DNA of 64,000 nucleotides from Pseudomonas viridiflava (lineage in GTDB: Bacteria; Pseudomonadota; Gammaproteobacteria; Pseudomonadales; Pseudomonadaceae), in assembly GCF_900580865.1 (NCBI RefSeq), contig NZ_UTBZ01000048.1:1-64000 (forward strand), in the 5' to 3' direction. Under the pieces are notes generated by a model. It made no database searches, was not told the DNA's origin, and was given only the letters and a program-made list of their open reading frames with translations. This document shows, piece by piece, positions 16,161 to 24,092 of this stretch. Within the stretch, counting starts at the first letter, position 1. The number at the start of each line of letters is the position of its first letter. Position numbers and translations under genes: made by a program.

Positions 16161-17765
16161 TCAGGTGATGTCGACGATCTGGCTCCACTCAAGTCCGAAC
16201 CGGCCAAGGTATTTCCTCAGTCGATCGGCATCATTGGGTTGTGCCTTGGCCTGGCGCGATATTCCGAACAGTCGGCGGCCGGCATCGGACAAGCTGTCCG
16301 CCTGCCGGCACACCTCGATCACTGCCTTCAATTGCAAACGGTCAAACAGATCCATGCTTTCGGCATCTCCCGGCAATTCTCCTGAAATCGCCTGCGGTTG
16401 CGCCAGGCCCCACGCGTAGCGCAGCCGATCAATTTCCTCCTGCACCTGTGCCTCATCAATGCGCCCGCTGTCGGCGAGGGTCGCCATCCGCGTGATCGAG
16501 GCGGACAGTTCGCGGAAGTTGCCCAGCCACGCCGCCTCACGAGAGCTGGCGAACGCCAGATAACTGCGCCGGGCTTCCAGGTTGAAACGCACCAGTTGCC
16601 CGTGTTCGCGGGCGTGGCGTTCCAGCTCGAAATCAATGTTCGGTTCGATGTCCTCGCGGCGACCGGCGAGGCCGGGCAGGTCGAACGTCCACAGGTTGAT
16701 GCGCGCGTACAAGTCTTCGCGGAACAAGCCGTCAGCGACCCGGCTGCGCAGGTCGCGGTGGGTGCCGGCGATGATCAGGAAATCACTTTCGACTTCCTTG
16801 TCCGAGCCCAGCGGAAAGAAGCGTTTTTCTTCAATCGCCTTGAGCAGCATCGCCTGTTCGTCTGCGCCCAGCTCGCCGATCTCATCGAGAAACAGCATGC
16901 CGCCATCGGCAGCGCGCAACAGGCCGTCGCGGGCATTCTGTGCGCCGGTGAAGGCACCTTTGACATGGCCGAACAACGCCGACATCGCGCCATCGCCACG
17001 CAAGGTGGCGCAGTTGACCTCGACAAAACGCCCCTGCATTTGATGGCGGCTGCGTTTCAGTTCGTAGATGCGTCGGGCGAGGAAGGATTTGCCGGCGCCG
17101 GTCGGGCCGATCAGCAGCATCGGCGCCTTCGAGCGCACGGCCACGCGCTCGATCTGTTCGATCGAGCGGTTGAAGGCGGCGTTGCGAGTAGCGATGCCGG
17201 ACTTCAAGAACTCCAAGCCTTCGAGGCGCTTGTTGGCGAAGCGCGAAGCGATGCGATCGTAGCGCGACAGGTCGAGATCGATCAGGGCATGCGTGCCGAT
17301 GGCGTGATCGCTTTCGCTGTTGCGCTTGGCGGGGGAGGTCTGGATCAGCCGCGCCGGCAAGAATCTCGCCTCGGTCAGCAGGAACCAGCAAATCTGCGCG
17401 ACGTGGGTGCCGGTGGTGATGTGGACGAGGTAGTCCTCGCGCTCGGTGTCGAAATCGTAGGCGGTGGTGAAGTCGTGCAACGCACCGTAGACCTCTTCGA
17501 AATCCCATGGGTTGCGCAGTGACATCGGGTGCAAGCGCACCTCGGTCTCTGGCGAAACCTGCTGGATGTCGGCGCGCACCCGCTCGGCGAGGCTGACGTC
17601 GCGGGCGTCGATGCCGTGAATCAGCTCGAGCCGGTTGATCAGCACGTCCTGCTGTTGGCACAAGCCAACGCTGGGGCGCCAATGGCTCCAGCGATTGGCA
17701 CCTTTGCCGACGCGATCAAGGGTGGCGCCGATAAAGCCGATGGCGACGGTTTGCTTGTTTGACAT
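16161..17765 (-). CDS. rtcR: RtcR, sigma-54 enhancer-binding activator of RNA repair genes
   Basis: A 534-residue activator. The N-terminal RtcR domain (about 1-185, a CARF-like ligand-binding fold) contains the HITTGTHVAQICWFLL segment. The AAA+ domain follows (about 186-425) with Walker A GPTGAGKS, the sigma-54-contacting GAFTGA loop, Walker B GGMLFLDEIGE and the FREDLYARI arginine-finger region. The C-terminus (about 470-534) has a short HTH. In Enterobacteria RtcR responds to RNA fragments bearing 2',3'-cyclic phosphate ends. It is divergent from rsr, and a sigma-54 promoter lies in the shared 204-bp gap, which also has a TTTATC-N6-GATAAA inverted repeat right at its own start (17767-17784). 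Confidence 0.95.
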   Translation of the reverse strand: MSNKQTVAIGFIGATLDRVGKGANRWSHWRPSVGLCQQQDVLINRLELIHGIDARDVSLAERVRADIQQVSPETEVRLHPMSLRNPWDFEEVYGALHDFTTAYDFDTEREDYLVHITTGTHVAQICWFLLTEARFLPARLIQTSPAKRNSESDHAIGTHALIDLDLSRYDRIASRFANKRLEGLEFLKSGIATRNAAFNRSIEQIERVAVRSKAPMLLIGPTGAGKSFLARRIYELKRSRHQMQGRFVEVNCATLRGDGAMSALFGHVKGAFTGAQNARDGLLRAADGGMLFLDEIGELGADEQAMLLKAIEEKRFFPLGSDKEVESDFLIIAGTHRDLRSRVADGLFREDLYARINLWTFDLPGLAGRREDIEPNIDFELERHAREHGQLVRFNLEARRSYLAFASSREAAWLGNFRELSASITRMATLADSGRIDEAQVQEEIDRLRYAWGLAQPQAISGELPGDAESMDLFDRLQLKAVIEVCRQADSLSDAGRRLFGISRQAKAQPNDADRLRKYLGRFGLEWSQIVDIT

Positions 17766-17911
17766 GTTTATCTCAAAAGATAAAAGACGATATTCAATGA
17801 TAAGTATTCGGTGAGGGTTTTGTCGTCAATTCATTCGATGAAAAACGTATGAGTAAATAAAAATGATATAAATCAATAAGATATAAATATTTTTCGAGGG
17901 AAATCAAAAGC

Positions 17912-17927
17912 TGGCACAGCCGCTGCA
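17912..17927 (+). promoter_or_regulatory. Sigma-54 (-24/-12) promoter of the rsr-rtcBA operon
   Basis: TGGCACAGCCGCTGCA has the invariant GG and GC elements with 10 nt between them (consensus TGGCAC-N5-TTGC). It ends 42 bp before rsr. The preceding 100 bp are strikingly AT-rich, as expected for a flexible enhancer-promoter spacer. Confidence 0.82.
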
Positions 17928-17969
17928 ATACCTATCGCAACGAACAGGACAACACAGCGAGACGCCAAG

Positions 17970-19517
17970 ATGGCCAACTCAAATCTCTTCAACACGCAGT
18001 CGAATCACTTGCCGGCCTGCGACACCTTGAATGCTTCCGGTGCCAGCGCTTATGCCTACAGCCCGAAGCACCAACTGGCGCAATTGGCAGTGACCGGTTG
18101 CCTGAACCAGACCTTTTACGCCTCCGCAGAAAGTCAGCTGGATCAAGTGCTGAAGCTGGTGGCCGAACTGGACAGTCGCTTCGTGGCAAAAGCCGCGATT
18201 TATGCTCGCAAGAAGGGCCATATGAAAGACATGCCGGCATTGTTGCTGGCGGCATTGACCGCGCAGCGTTCAAGTCTGGTGCCAGAGGTTTTCGAGCAAG
18301 TCATCGACAGCGGCAAGATGCTGCGCAATTTTGTACAGATCCTCCGTAGCGGTGCCACCGGGCGTAAATCCCTTGGCTCGCAACCCAAGCGTCTGCTGCA
18401 GAACTGGCTGAACAGCGCGACCGAGCGGCAACTGCTGCAAGCGTCGATCGGCAATCAACCGTCGTTGGCGGACGTGGTGAAGATGGTTCACCCCAAACCT
18501 GCCGAAGCGTGGCGCGAAGCGTTTTTCGCCTGGTTGATCGGCAAACCGGTGGAAGCAAAGGCCTTGCCGGAGTTGACCCGCGATTTGCTGGCGTTTCGCA
18601 GCGGCGCGAGCGATGAAGTGCCGGCGGTGCCGTTTCAGTTGCTCGGCAACGAAACACTGAGCAAGGAGCAATGGGCCAATCAAGCCCGCAACATGGGCTG
18701 GCAGGGACTGCGCATCAACCTCAACAGCCTGGCGCGCCACGGCGCGTTTGAAGTACCGGGTTGCATCGAATATGTCGCGGCGCGGTTGGCCGATCCACAG
18801 GAAGTGGCGAAGGCGCGGGTGTATCCGTACCAGTTGTTGTCGGCTTATCGGATGATGGGCGAAAACACCCCGGCAGCGATCCGCGAAGCCTTGCAGGAGG
18901 CGCTGGAGTTGTCGCTGGCCAACGTGCCAACGCTTGAGGGCGCGGTGGTGGTTTGCCCGGATGTGTCGGGTTCGATGGGCAGCCCGGTAACCGGTTATCG
19001 CCCTGGTGCGACCTCCCAGGTGCGCTGCATCGACGTGGCGGCGTTGGTCGCCGCAGCGGTCTTGCGCAAGCAGCCGGCTGCGCGGGTGATGCCGTTCGAG
19101 ATCAACGTGGTGGATATCCAGCTCAACCCGCGTGACAGTGTGATCAGCAACGCCGAGAAGCTCGCCGGGATTTTTGGCGGCGGTACCAACTGCTCGGCAC
19201 CGCTGAAGAGATTGGCGGACAGCAAGGCCAGGGTCGATACGTTGATCATGGTCTCGGACAACGAATCGTGGATCGATTCGCAGCGTCGCGGCGCCAGCGA
19301 GACGATGCGCCAATGGGAGCGGATCAAGAAGCTCAACCCACAGGCCCGACTGGTGTGCATCGACATCCAGCCAGGCCATGCAACACAGGCGGCGGATCGC
19401 GATGACATCTTGAATGTCGGCGGTTTCAGCGATGCGGTGTTCGACGTGATCGAGCAGTTCACCAGCGGCCAATACAGTGCGCAGCACTGGGTCGAGGCGA
19501 TCGAAAGCGCGTCATGA
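17970..19517 (+). CDS. rsr: Rsr, bacterial Ro60-like TROVE-domain RNA-binding protein
   Basis: A 515-residue ring-shaped RNA-binding protein. The HEAT-like TROVE domain covers about 10-325 (AAIYARKKGHMKDMPALLLAAL, YPYQLLSAYRMM). A von Willebrand A domain covers about 328-505 with the MIDAS motif CPDVSGSMGS, plus the conserved TNCSAPL and VSDNES segments. Ro60 proteins bind Y RNAs and misfolded or damaged RNAs. In Salmonella and relatives rsr is cotranscribed with Y-RNA genes and rtcBA, and the same order is seen here: promoter, rsr, Y-RNA-like elements, rtcB. It is driven by the sigma-54 promoter 42 bp upstream. Confidence 0.95.
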   Translation: MANSNLFNTQSNHLPACDTLNASGASAYAYSPKHQLAQLAVTGCLNQTFYASAESQLDQVLKLVAELDSRFVAKAAIYARKKGHMKDMPALLLAALTAQRSSLVPEVFEQVIDSGKMLRNFVQILRSGATGRKSLGSQPKRLLQNWLNSATERQLLQASIGNQPSLADVVKMVHPKPAEAWREAFFAWLIGKPVEAKALPELTRDLLAFRSGASDEVPAVPFQLLGNETLSKEQWANQARNMGWQGLRINLNSLARHGAFEVPGCIEYVAARLADPQEVAKARVYPYQLLSAYRMMGENTPAAIREALQEALELSLANVPTLEGAVVVCPDVSGSMGSPVTGYRPGATSQVRCIDVAALVAAAVLRKQPAARVMPFEINVVDIQLNPRDSVISNAEKLAGIFGGGTNCSAPLKRLADSKARVDTLIMVSDNESWIDSQRRGASETMRQWERIKKLNPQARLVCIDIQPGHATQAADRDDILNVGGFSDAVFDVIEQFTSGQYSAQHWVEAIESAS

Positions 19518-19531
19518 ATTGATTGATCACC

Positions 19532-19589
19532 GGCGCTGAATGCCGATGGGACTACATCCAAGACGTCTCATCAAGCCCTTGTCAGCGCC
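19532..19589 (+). ncRNA. Y-RNA-like element 1 (minimal)
   Basis: A 58-nt fold: lower stem GGCGCTGA/TCAGCGCC (8 perfect pairs), internal loop with ATGCC on the 5' side and a 3' side ending in TTG, upper stem GATGGGAC/GTCTCATC (8 pairs, one G-U), and terminal loop TACATCCAAGAC. GAATGC on the 5' strand and TTGTC on the 3' strand recur in the next two elements and look like the Ro-binding helix of bacterial Y RNAs. It lacks any tRNA-like module. It begins 15 nt after the rsr stop. Confidence 0.65.
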
Positions 19590-19595
19590 AGTGAC

Positions 19596-19681
19596 GGCAC
19601 GAATGCCTGATGGCTGTACATCTTAGGCCGGTTAAGTCCGGAGCGCGGCAACGCGCAACAGTCATCAACTTTTGTCGTGCC
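19596..19681 (+). ncRNA. Y-RNA-like element 2
   Basis: An 86-nt fold: lower stem GGCACGA/TCGTGCC (7 pairs), internal loop ATGCC / ACTTTTG, upper stem TGATGGCTG/CAGTCATCA (9 pairs, one G-U). TACATC follows, then two hairpins: CCGG-TTAAGT-CCGG (19628-19641, T-arm-like) and GCGC-GGCAAC-GCGC (19643-19656). ACC and six T follow the lower stem, so this element may also terminate part of the transcription. Confidence 0.72.
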
Positions 19682-19700
19682 ACCTTTTTTGCAGTTATTG

Positions 19701-19803
19701 GCAGCGAATGCGACAGGTACTACATCGGAACGCGGGTTCGACTCCCGCCCCGGCAACGGGGGCTCAACTGGCAGAGCCACAGTGCCTGTGTTTTTGTCGC
19801 TGC
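19701..19803 (+). ncRNA. Y-RNA-like element 3 with tRNA-mimicking module (YrlA-like)
   Basis: A 103-nt fold: lower stem GCAGCGA/TCGCTGC (7 pairs), internal loop ATGCG / GTTTTTG, upper stem ACAGG/CCTGT, and TACATC again. Three arms follow: a perfect T-arm GCGGG-TTCGACT-CCCGC (19732-19748), a CCC-GGCAAC-GGG hairpin (19749-19760) and a D-arm GGCTC-AACTGGCA-GAGCC (19761-19778). The D-loop keeps GG and the T-loop keeps TTCGA, the residues that join in the tRNA elbow. The arm order (T then D) is permuted relative to tRNA and there is no acceptor stem or CCA, so this is not a tRNA gene. It matches what is known of YrlA-type bacterial Y RNAs encoded between rsr and rtcB. Confidence 0.83.
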
Positions 19804-19853
19804 GACTTACAGAACAACGCCGAATCATCGGCCAATGAATAAAGAATGAAGAC

Positions 19854-21080
19854 ATGAAAGAACACACTTACCAACTGCTCGAAGTCGCCAACGGCAAACC
19901 GATCAAACTCTGGACCGAAGGCGTCCCGGTGGAAAACGAGGCCCGCGAGCAGTTGATGAACACCGCGAAAATGCCGTTCATCTTCAAGCATCTGGCGGTC
20001 ATGCCGGACGTGCACCTGGGCAAGGGCTCGACCATCGGCAGCGTGATCCCGACCGTCGGCGCGATCATTCCGGCTGCGGTGGGCGTCGACATCGGTTGCG
20101 GCATGATCGCCGCGCGTACGTCGCTGACTGCCGCTGATTTGCCAGACAACCTGCACGGTCTGCGTAGCGCCATCGAGCAGGCCGTGCCGCATGGCCGTAG
20201 TTCAAACCGTTCGCGACGCGACAAGGGCGCCTGGGATGAAATCCCGCAGCAAGCCGATCAGGCCTGGGCGGGGTTGCAGCCACGGTTCAAGTTGATTACC
20301 GACAAGTACCCGAAACTGGCCAACACCAACAACCGTGGGCACCTCGGTACGCTCGGCAGCGGCAACCACTTCATCGAAGTGTGCCTCGATGAAGCCAACC
20401 GGGTCTGGTTCATGTTGCACAGTGGCTCGCGCGGTGTCGGCAACGCCATCGGCAACCTGTTCATCCAGATGGCTCAGGCGGACATGCGTCAGCACATCGC
20501 CAACTTGCCGGATCGTGACCTGGCCTACTTCGAAGAAGGCAGCCAGCACTTTGATGATTACGTCGAAGCAGTGGGTTGGGCGCAGGACTTCGCCAGGCAA
20601 AACCGTGAGCTGATGATGCGCGCGGTGATTCAGGCGACACGGCAGATTATTCGCAAGCCGTTCGAAGTGGCGCTGGAAGCGGTCAACTGCCACCACAACT
20701 ACGTGCAGAAAGAGCGGCATTTTGGTGAAGAGGTGCTGGTCACCCGCAAAGGCGCGGTGTCGGCGAAGAAGGGCGAGTTGGGGATTATCCCGGGCTCGAT
20801 GGGCGCCAAGAGTTTCATCGTTCGCGGTCTGGGCGACGAAGAGTCGTTCAGCTCCTGCAGCCACGGCGCCGGCCGCACCATGAGCCGCACCAAGGCCAAG
20901 AACACGTTCACCGTCGAAGATCAGATTCGCGCCACTGCCCATGTTGAGTGCCGCAAGGACGAAGCGGTGATCGACGAAATTCCGATGGCCTACAAGGACA
21001 TCGACAAAGTCATGCACGCCCAGCGTGAGCTGGTGGAAGTGCTGCACACCTTGCGTCAGGTGGTGTGCGTCAAAGGATAA
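19854..21080 (+). CDS. rtcB: RtcB, GTP-dependent RNA ligase
   Basis: A 408-residue Mn2+-dependent ligase joining 2',3'-cyclic-phosphate or 3'-phosphate RNA ends to 5'-OH ends through an RNA-(3')pp(5')G intermediate. Visible motifs: MPDVHLGKGSTIG, GVDIGCGM (Asp and Cys metal ligands), LGSGNHFIE, HSGSRGVGN, CHHNYV, GSMGAKSFIV and SCSHGAGRTMSR near 335, the last containing the guanylylated His of E. coli RtcB. Length equals the E. coli protein. The start at 19854 lies 50 nt after Y-like element 3. It overlaps no gene and is followed after 14 bp by the RlaP-like gene. Confidence 0.96.
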   Translation: MKEHTYQLLEVANGKPIKLWTEGVPVENEAREQLMNTAKMPFIFKHLAVMPDVHLGKGSTIGSVIPTVGAIIPAAVGVDIGCGMIAARTSLTAADLPDNLHGLRSAIEQAVPHGRSSNRSRRDKGAWDEIPQQADQAWAGLQPRFKLITDKYPKLANTNNRGHLGTLGSGNHFIEVCLDEANRVWFMLHSGSRGVGNAIGNLFIQMAQADMRQHIANLPDRDLAYFEEGSQHFDDYVEAVGWAQDFARQNRELMMRAVIQATRQIIRKPFEVALEAVNCHHNYVQKERHFGEEVLVTRKGAVSAKKGELGIIPGSMGAKSFIVRGLGDEESFSSCSHGAGRTMSRTKAKNTFTVEDQIRATAHVECRKDEAVIDEIPMAYKDIDKVMHAQRELVEVLHTLRQVVCVKG

Positions 21081-21094
21081 AAGGAAAGCAGGTC

Positions 21095-21883
21095 ATGGAA
21101 TTGCAAGAGCGTCATCCGCTGTGCGACACGATGCGTGCGCGGGTACTGGAAGAGCTGGCGCGCCTGGAGCGTGAACGCAATGTCACCGTTTTGTATGCCT
21201 GTGAGTCCGGCAGCCGGGCCTGGGGCTTTGCCTCCACCGACAGCGATTACGACGTGCGGTTTGTTTATGTGGAGAAACCCGAGTGGTTCGTCCAGGTCGA
21301 TGCGCCACGTGATGTGATCGAACGTCCGCTGGACGATGAACTCGACGTCAGTGGCTGGGAACTGCGCAAAACCCTCGGGTTGTTGCGCAAATCCAATCCG
21401 ACGTTATTGGAGTGGCTCGACTCGCCGCTGGTTTATCGCAGCGAAACCGCGCAAGTGGCACAGCTGCGCGAACTCGCCGAAGCGTTCTACAGCCCGCCAG
21501 CGGCGCGCAATCACTATCTGTCGATGGCGAAGAAGAACTTTCGCGGTTACCTGCAAGGTGAAACCGTGCGTTTCAAGAAGTACTTCTACGTACTGCGGCC
21601 GCTGCTGGCGGTGCGCTGGATCGACCAGGGCCGAGGTCGGCCGCCGATGACGTTCGCCGACCTGCTGACCACCGTCGACGACCGCGCGCTGCTCGCTGAA
21701 GTCGACGAACTGCTGGCCCTCAAACGCAATGCCGACGAGAGCGCCTACGGGCCGCGTCGTCCGGCGCTGCACGGGTTCATCGCCGCCGAGCTTGAGCGCG
21801 AAGTGCCCACATTACTCAGAACTCAGGAAGACTCGCGACGTCTGGATCGGTACCTCAGGGATACCGTCGGGCGATACGCGTAA
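21095..21883 (+). CDS. RlaP-like nucleotidyltransferase of the RNA-repair operon
   Basis: A 262-residue protein of the DNA polymerase beta nucleotidyltransferase superfamily (RlaP, RNA-repair ligase-associated family as remembered). The catalytic motif is ACESGSRAWGFASTDSDYDVRF (GS followed by DxD, near residues 36-55), and the C-terminal helical half (AKKNFRGYLQGE, YVLRPLLAVRWI) is typical. ATG 21095 was chosen over an in-frame start overlapping rtcB because a GGAAAG lies upstream. Its nucleotide, acceptor and role are unknown; position between rtcB and rtcA points to RNA end processing or tagging. Confidence 0.85.
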   Translation: MELQERHPLCDTMRARVLEELARLERERNVTVLYACESGSRAWGFASTDSDYDVRFVYVEKPEWFVQVDAPRDVIERPLDDELDVSGWELRKTLGLLRKSNPTLLEWLDSPLVYRSETAQVAQLRELAEAFYSPPAARNHYLSMAKKNFRGYLQGETVRFKKYFYVLRPLLAVRWIDQGRGRPPMTFADLLTTVDDRALLAEVDELLALKRNADESAYGPRRPALHGFIAAELEREVPTLLRTQEDSRRLDRYLRDTVGRYA

Positions 21884-21891
21884 GGAATGCA

Positions 21892-22917
21892 ATGAAACAG
21901 GAAGTGATAGAGCTGGACGGTGCCATCGGTGGCGGCCAGGTATTGCGCAGTGCCTTGAGCCTGTCGATGGTGACAGGCCGGGCGTTTCGCATTAAACAGA
22001 TCCGCGCCAAACGCAGCCGTCCGGGACTGCTGAGGCAACATTTGACGGCCGTCATGGCGGCGGCCGAGGTCTGCGGCGCGACGGTTTCCGGTGCGCAGTT
22101 GGGCTCGCAAGCGTTGAGCTTTGAACCCGGCGCGATTAGCTCTGGCGATTACCAGTTCGCCATCGGCACGGCCGGCAGTTGCACGCTGGTGTTGCAGACC
22201 TTGTTGCCAGCGCTGTTGCGGGCACCGCAGGCGAGCCGGGTGCGCATCTCGGGTGGTACGCATAACCCGCTGGCGCCGCCGACGGATTTCCTCTCGCGCA
22301 GTTGGCTGCCGCTGTTGCGGCGTATGGGCGCCAACGTCGAGCTGGACTTGCTGCGACATGGATTTGTCCCGGCAGGCGGTGGCGAGATCGAAGTGAACGT
22401 GCAGCCGTCGAACCTGACTCGGCTGGATCTGTGTGAACGCGGCGAGGCCATTTCGCAGCACGCATCGGCGCTGACCGCCGGGCTGGCACCGACGGTGGCC
22501 GAGCGTGAGTTGAGCCAGGTTGCCAAGCGTTTGAGTCTGCCGCCTGCGGCGCTGCAACATGTCACGCTCGATCCGGCGCGGGGCCCGGGTAATGTGTTGC
22601 TGCTGGAGTACGCATTCGAGCACGTCACCGAAGTGTTCAGCGCGTTTGGCCAAGTGTCGCTACGGGCTGAAAAGGTAGCTGATGCCGCGATCAATCAGGC
22701 CGCCGACTGGTTGCGCAGTGGTGCTGCGGTGGCCGAGCATTTGGCCGATCAGTTGCTGTTGCCAATGGCGCTGGCCGGTGGTGGCTCGTTCACCACGCCA
22801 CGCATGACCGAGCATCTGCACAGCAATATCGCGGTGATCGAGTTGTTTTTGCCGGTTCGCATCGATTGTCGGGAGGAGGGCGCGGATCGATTGCGCGTTG
22901 AGGTCAGCGCCAACTGA
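21892..22917 (+). CDS. rtcA: RtcA, RNA 3'-terminal phosphate cyclase
   Basis: A 341-residue enzyme converting RNA 3'-phosphates to 2',3'-cyclic phosphates with ATP through an AMP-histidine intermediate. It opens with the family signature ELDGAIGGGQVLRSALSLSM, followed by IRAKRSRPGLLRQHLTAV. The C-terminal part contains VAEHLADQLLLPMALAGGGSF and TEHLHSNIAVIELFL, the His region used for adenylylation. It lies 8 bp after the RlaP-like gene and ends at a strong terminator, so it is the last gene of the operon. Confidence 0.95.
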   Translation: MKQEVIELDGAIGGGQVLRSALSLSMVTGRAFRIKQIRAKRSRPGLLRQHLTAVMAAAEVCGATVSGAQLGSQALSFEPGAISSGDYQFAIGTAGSCTLVLQTLLPALLRAPQASRVRISGGTHNPLAPPTDFLSRSWLPLLRRMGANVELDLLRHGFVPAGGGEIEVNVQPSNLTRLDLCERGEAISQHASALTAGLAPTVAERELSQVAKRLSLPPAALQHVTLDPARGPGNVLLLEYAFEHVTEVFSAFGQVSLRAEKVADAAINQAADWLRSGAAVAEHLADQLLLPMALAGGGSFTTPRMTEHLHSNIAVIELFLPVRIDCREEGADRLRVEVSAN

Positions 22918-22930
22918 TCGTCAGGCCAGG

Positions 22931-22970
22931 GGCGGTGGGATTTCATCAGGAAATCCCACCGCCCTTTTTT
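22931..22970 (+). terminator. Strong Rho-independent terminator of the RNA-repair operon
   Basis: GGCGGTGGGATTTC / GAAATCCCACCGCC stem of 14 pairs with a very short ATCAG loop, followed by C and six T. Confidence 0.93.
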
Positions 22971-23068
22971 ACGTCCGCAAAAAACTCGCGAAAGGCGGCA
23001 AATTGCTGGCCCCCGGATTTTTGCTTCCCCGGCAAAATCGCCTTTTTTCAAAAGGTTAGGTTGGCTCT

Positions 23069-23398
23069 ATGCGGACGATTGTCATCACCGTTGCAACGCT
23101 TTCCCTGGCTGTTCTCGCCACCGGGGTGCAGGCGAAAGAGTTGAGTAAAAGCCATCGCTTTGCCTGCACCTGGGGTTCGGACATTGCTGCCGGTGCCCAG
23201 CAATCGAAGTTGTCGGGCGTCTCGCTGTACGGCGCACGCAAGCAATTGCAGGTGCGCCGCTTCCAGCAGCCGTGGATGCGCATGACCGCGATGGGGATTA
23301 CCGAGCAAACCTACAACAGCACGTCGAAGCTCAAACCGGCGGCTGTCAAGCAGACCTACTACGAACAATGCGTGCGCCACGAGTTGGCCCAACGTTAA
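23069..23398 (+). CDS. Small exported protein of unknown function
   Basis: A 109-residue protein with a clear signal peptide (cut near ATGVQA-KELSK). The mature domain has two Cys (FACTWG and EQCVRHEL) that may form a disulfide, and several aromatic residues. Not recognised; small periplasmic proteins of this kind are common in Pseudomonas. It has its own terminator and no operon partner. Confidence 0.75.
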   Translation: MRTIVITVATLSLAVLATGVQAKELSKSHRFACTWGSDIAAGAQQSKLSGVSLYGARKQLQVRRFQQPWMRMTAMGITEQTYNSTSKLKPAAVKQTYYEQCVRHELAQR

Positions 23399-23401
23399 CG
23401 C

Positions 23402-23433
23402 AAAAAGCCCAACCTATTGAGGTTGGGCTTTTT
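23402..23433. terminator. Bidirectional terminator between convergent genes
   Basis: AAAAAGCCCAACCT-ATTG-AGGTTGGGCTTTTT, a near-perfect inverted repeat with A- and T-tracts on both sides. Confidence 0.93.
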
Positions 23434-23455
23434 CATGCCTGAGGAAATGTCAGGG

Positions 23456-23869
23456 TTACTTTTCGCTCTCGCAATTGACCATCCACGACACGCCAAAGCG
23501 ATCCACCAGCATGCCGAAGCGTGCGGCCCAGAAAGTCGCTTCCAGCGGCATGTCGACGCGACCGTCCTTGGCCAGAGCGTTAAACACCTGCTCAGCTTCA
23601 GCAATGCTGTCGACATTCAGCGAAATCGAGCAGCCGCTCATGCCCTGAGTCGGGCGGTCGGGCGTGGTGTCCGAGGCCATGATCATCTGATCACCCACTT
23701 TCAGGCAGGTGTGGATGATCAGGTTGTGGTGTTCTTTGGGCACGTGCTCGGCGGCGGGCGTTTCGCCGAACGTCATCATCGCCTCGAGTTTTCCCTGCAA
23801 GGCTTGCTCGTAAAAGGTGAAGGCCTCGCGGCAGTCACCGTTGAAGATCAGGTACGGGTCGATTCTCAT
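23456..23869 (-). CDS. VOC-superfamily (PhnB-like) protein
   Basis: A 137-residue protein of the glyoxalase/bleomycin-resistance fold, PhnB-like subgroup. MRIDPYLIFNGDCREAFTFYEQAL at the start, the MIMASDTTPDR segment and WAARFGMLVDRFGVSWMVNC at the end are characteristic. Members of this subgroup often lack assigned catalytic activity. It stands alone. Confidence 0.88.
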   Translation of the reverse strand: MRIDPYLIFNGDCREAFTFYEQALQGKLEAMMTFGETPAAEHVPKEHHNLIIHTCLKVGDQMIMASDTTPDRPTQGMSGCSISLNVDSIAEAEQVFNALAKDGRVDMPLEATFWAARFGMLVDRFGVSWMVNCESEK

Positions 23870-24092
23870 GTCTCTGCTCCCGGCAGTCAGGCGCGGAGCG
23901 TGGCGGGGGTCGCCGGGTTCCGCATTGGGCGGTTAAAACATAGCAGAGCGTTGGACGCCGGGAAGGCCAGAGTCTTCCAGATGATTTTGTTCTGAAAAGC
24001 GTGTCGACGATAACGCGTTCGTCGTTTGAAATTCAGTCGTAGCGCTGGAGTACCATAACGCACTGCCATCGCCTGACGAGTCCAATTCCCCC

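Noticed and set aside
19732..19748. T-arm-like sequence suggesting a tRNA gene
   Set aside because: No acceptor stem, anticodon arm or CCA in the right order; the arm sits inside a Y-RNA-like fold and the D-arm follows instead of preceding it.
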